A DNA stretch of 43,426 bases, from NCBI GenBank assembly GCA_017882715.1, contig JADGOY010000011.1, forward strand, positions 1 through 43,426, written 5' to 3'. This stretch comes from Nakamurella sp. Its GTDB lineage: Bacteria > Actinomycetota > Actinomycetes > Mycobacteriales > Nakamurellaceae. The notes under the pieces are model-generated. The model saw only the letters and a list, made by a program, of their open reading frames with translations, searched no databases and was not told the origin of the DNA. Below are positions 43,182-43,426 of the stretch, piece by piece; position 1 is the stretch's first letter, and the number at the start of each line of letters is the position of its first letter. The translations under genes and the position numbers were made by a program.

Positions 43182-43426
43182 CCCGATCCGGTCGCACTCC
43201 CCGACCGCCGACGGACTCCGACCGCGGGTCCGCGGTCGCCGAATTCGCGCTGGTTCTCGTACTGCTGCTGTTGCTGTTCCTGGCGTTGGTCTCGGTCGGG
43301 CTCTGGGCGTACACCCGCACCCTGCTGACCTCGGCTGCCGCTGACGCCGCCCGGGTGGCCGCGAACTACGACGCTTCGGCCGACATCGCCAGCGCTCGTG
43401 TTCGCGAATTGTTGGGCGACGGTGTC
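43178..43426 (+). CDS. tadE: TadE-like pseudopilin, 5' part (cut by window edge)
   Basis: The partial reading frame encodes a short lead ending DRGSAVAEFALVLVLLLLLFLALVSVGLW and then AYTRTLLTSAAADAARVAANYD, the TadE/TadG signature with the Glu near the start of the hydrophobic helix. The start is unclear. A CTG at 43178 overlaps the previous stop (CTGA). No ATG, GTG or TTG lies in frame between 42965 and the motif, and the only upstream in-frame ATG (42962) is inside the pilin-like gene. Confidence 0.82.
   Translation, partial: MTRSGRTPRPPTDSDRGSAVAEFALVLVLLLLLFLALVSVGLWAYTRTLLTSAAADAARVAANYDASADIASARVRELLGDGV

Overview
The window is high-GC actinobacterial chromosome. The evidence is F420-type enzymes, an FtsE-FtsX-SmpB-tmRNA block, an actinobacterial-style tmRNA tag, an SOS box of the GAAC-N4-GTTC type and several apparently leaderless GTG starts. 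The gene set fits a Nakamurella- or Frankia-like actinomycete, but that placement is inference.

Layout, left to right. (1) 1-6951: 5' part of cytochrome c oxidase subunit I, tRNA-Ala(GGC), a DsbA-like/MauE redox pair, a lipoprotein with two FKBP modules, a soluble MgtE-like CBS protein coupled to a DUF1003 membrane protein, and a DUF4260-like protein with a damaged 5' end. (2) 7036-11990: tmRNA, smpB, ftsX, ftsE and hisN, then a phosphotransferase. (3) 12070-17939: a large GNAT/acyl-CoA synthetase-like protein acetyltransferase, a GyrI-like protein, an AbrB/PIN toxin-antitoxin pair, and tadA, the ATPase of a Tad pilus. (4) 18103-20523: an F420-type nitroreductase-like protein, TrmO and an L,D-transpeptidase lipoprotein. 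(5) 20640-28918: an accessory island of visibly lower GC. It starts with an IS630-type transposase relic. It then holds a six-gene minus-strand operon: anchored extracytoplasmic protein, membrane zinc-ribbon protein, vWA protein, PP2C phosphatase, membrane-anchored kinase and dynamin-like GTPase. About 1 kb of decayed DNA follows. (6) 28919-40761: ZIP metal transporter under a candidate DtxR/IdeR box, alpha/beta hydrolase, dhaKLM, NhaA translationally coupled to a DDAH-type hydrolase, a broken VOC gene, a second L,D-transpeptidase, SOS-boxed dinB and an LLM-family flavin/F420 oxidoreductase. (7) 40984-43426: tadB, tadC, a pilin-like small protein and the start of tadE.

The most interesting part is the operon at 21251-27907. 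Its vWA + PP2C + kinase core matches the known TerY-P-type triad. Here it is combined with a large dynamin-like GTPase and two further membrane proteins, in a tight coupled operon beside mobile-element debris. This suggests a membrane-associated phospho-switch controlling a membrane-remodelling GTPase, perhaps in stress response or phage defence. A second point is that the Tad pilus locus is split: tadA lies 23 kb from tadBC.
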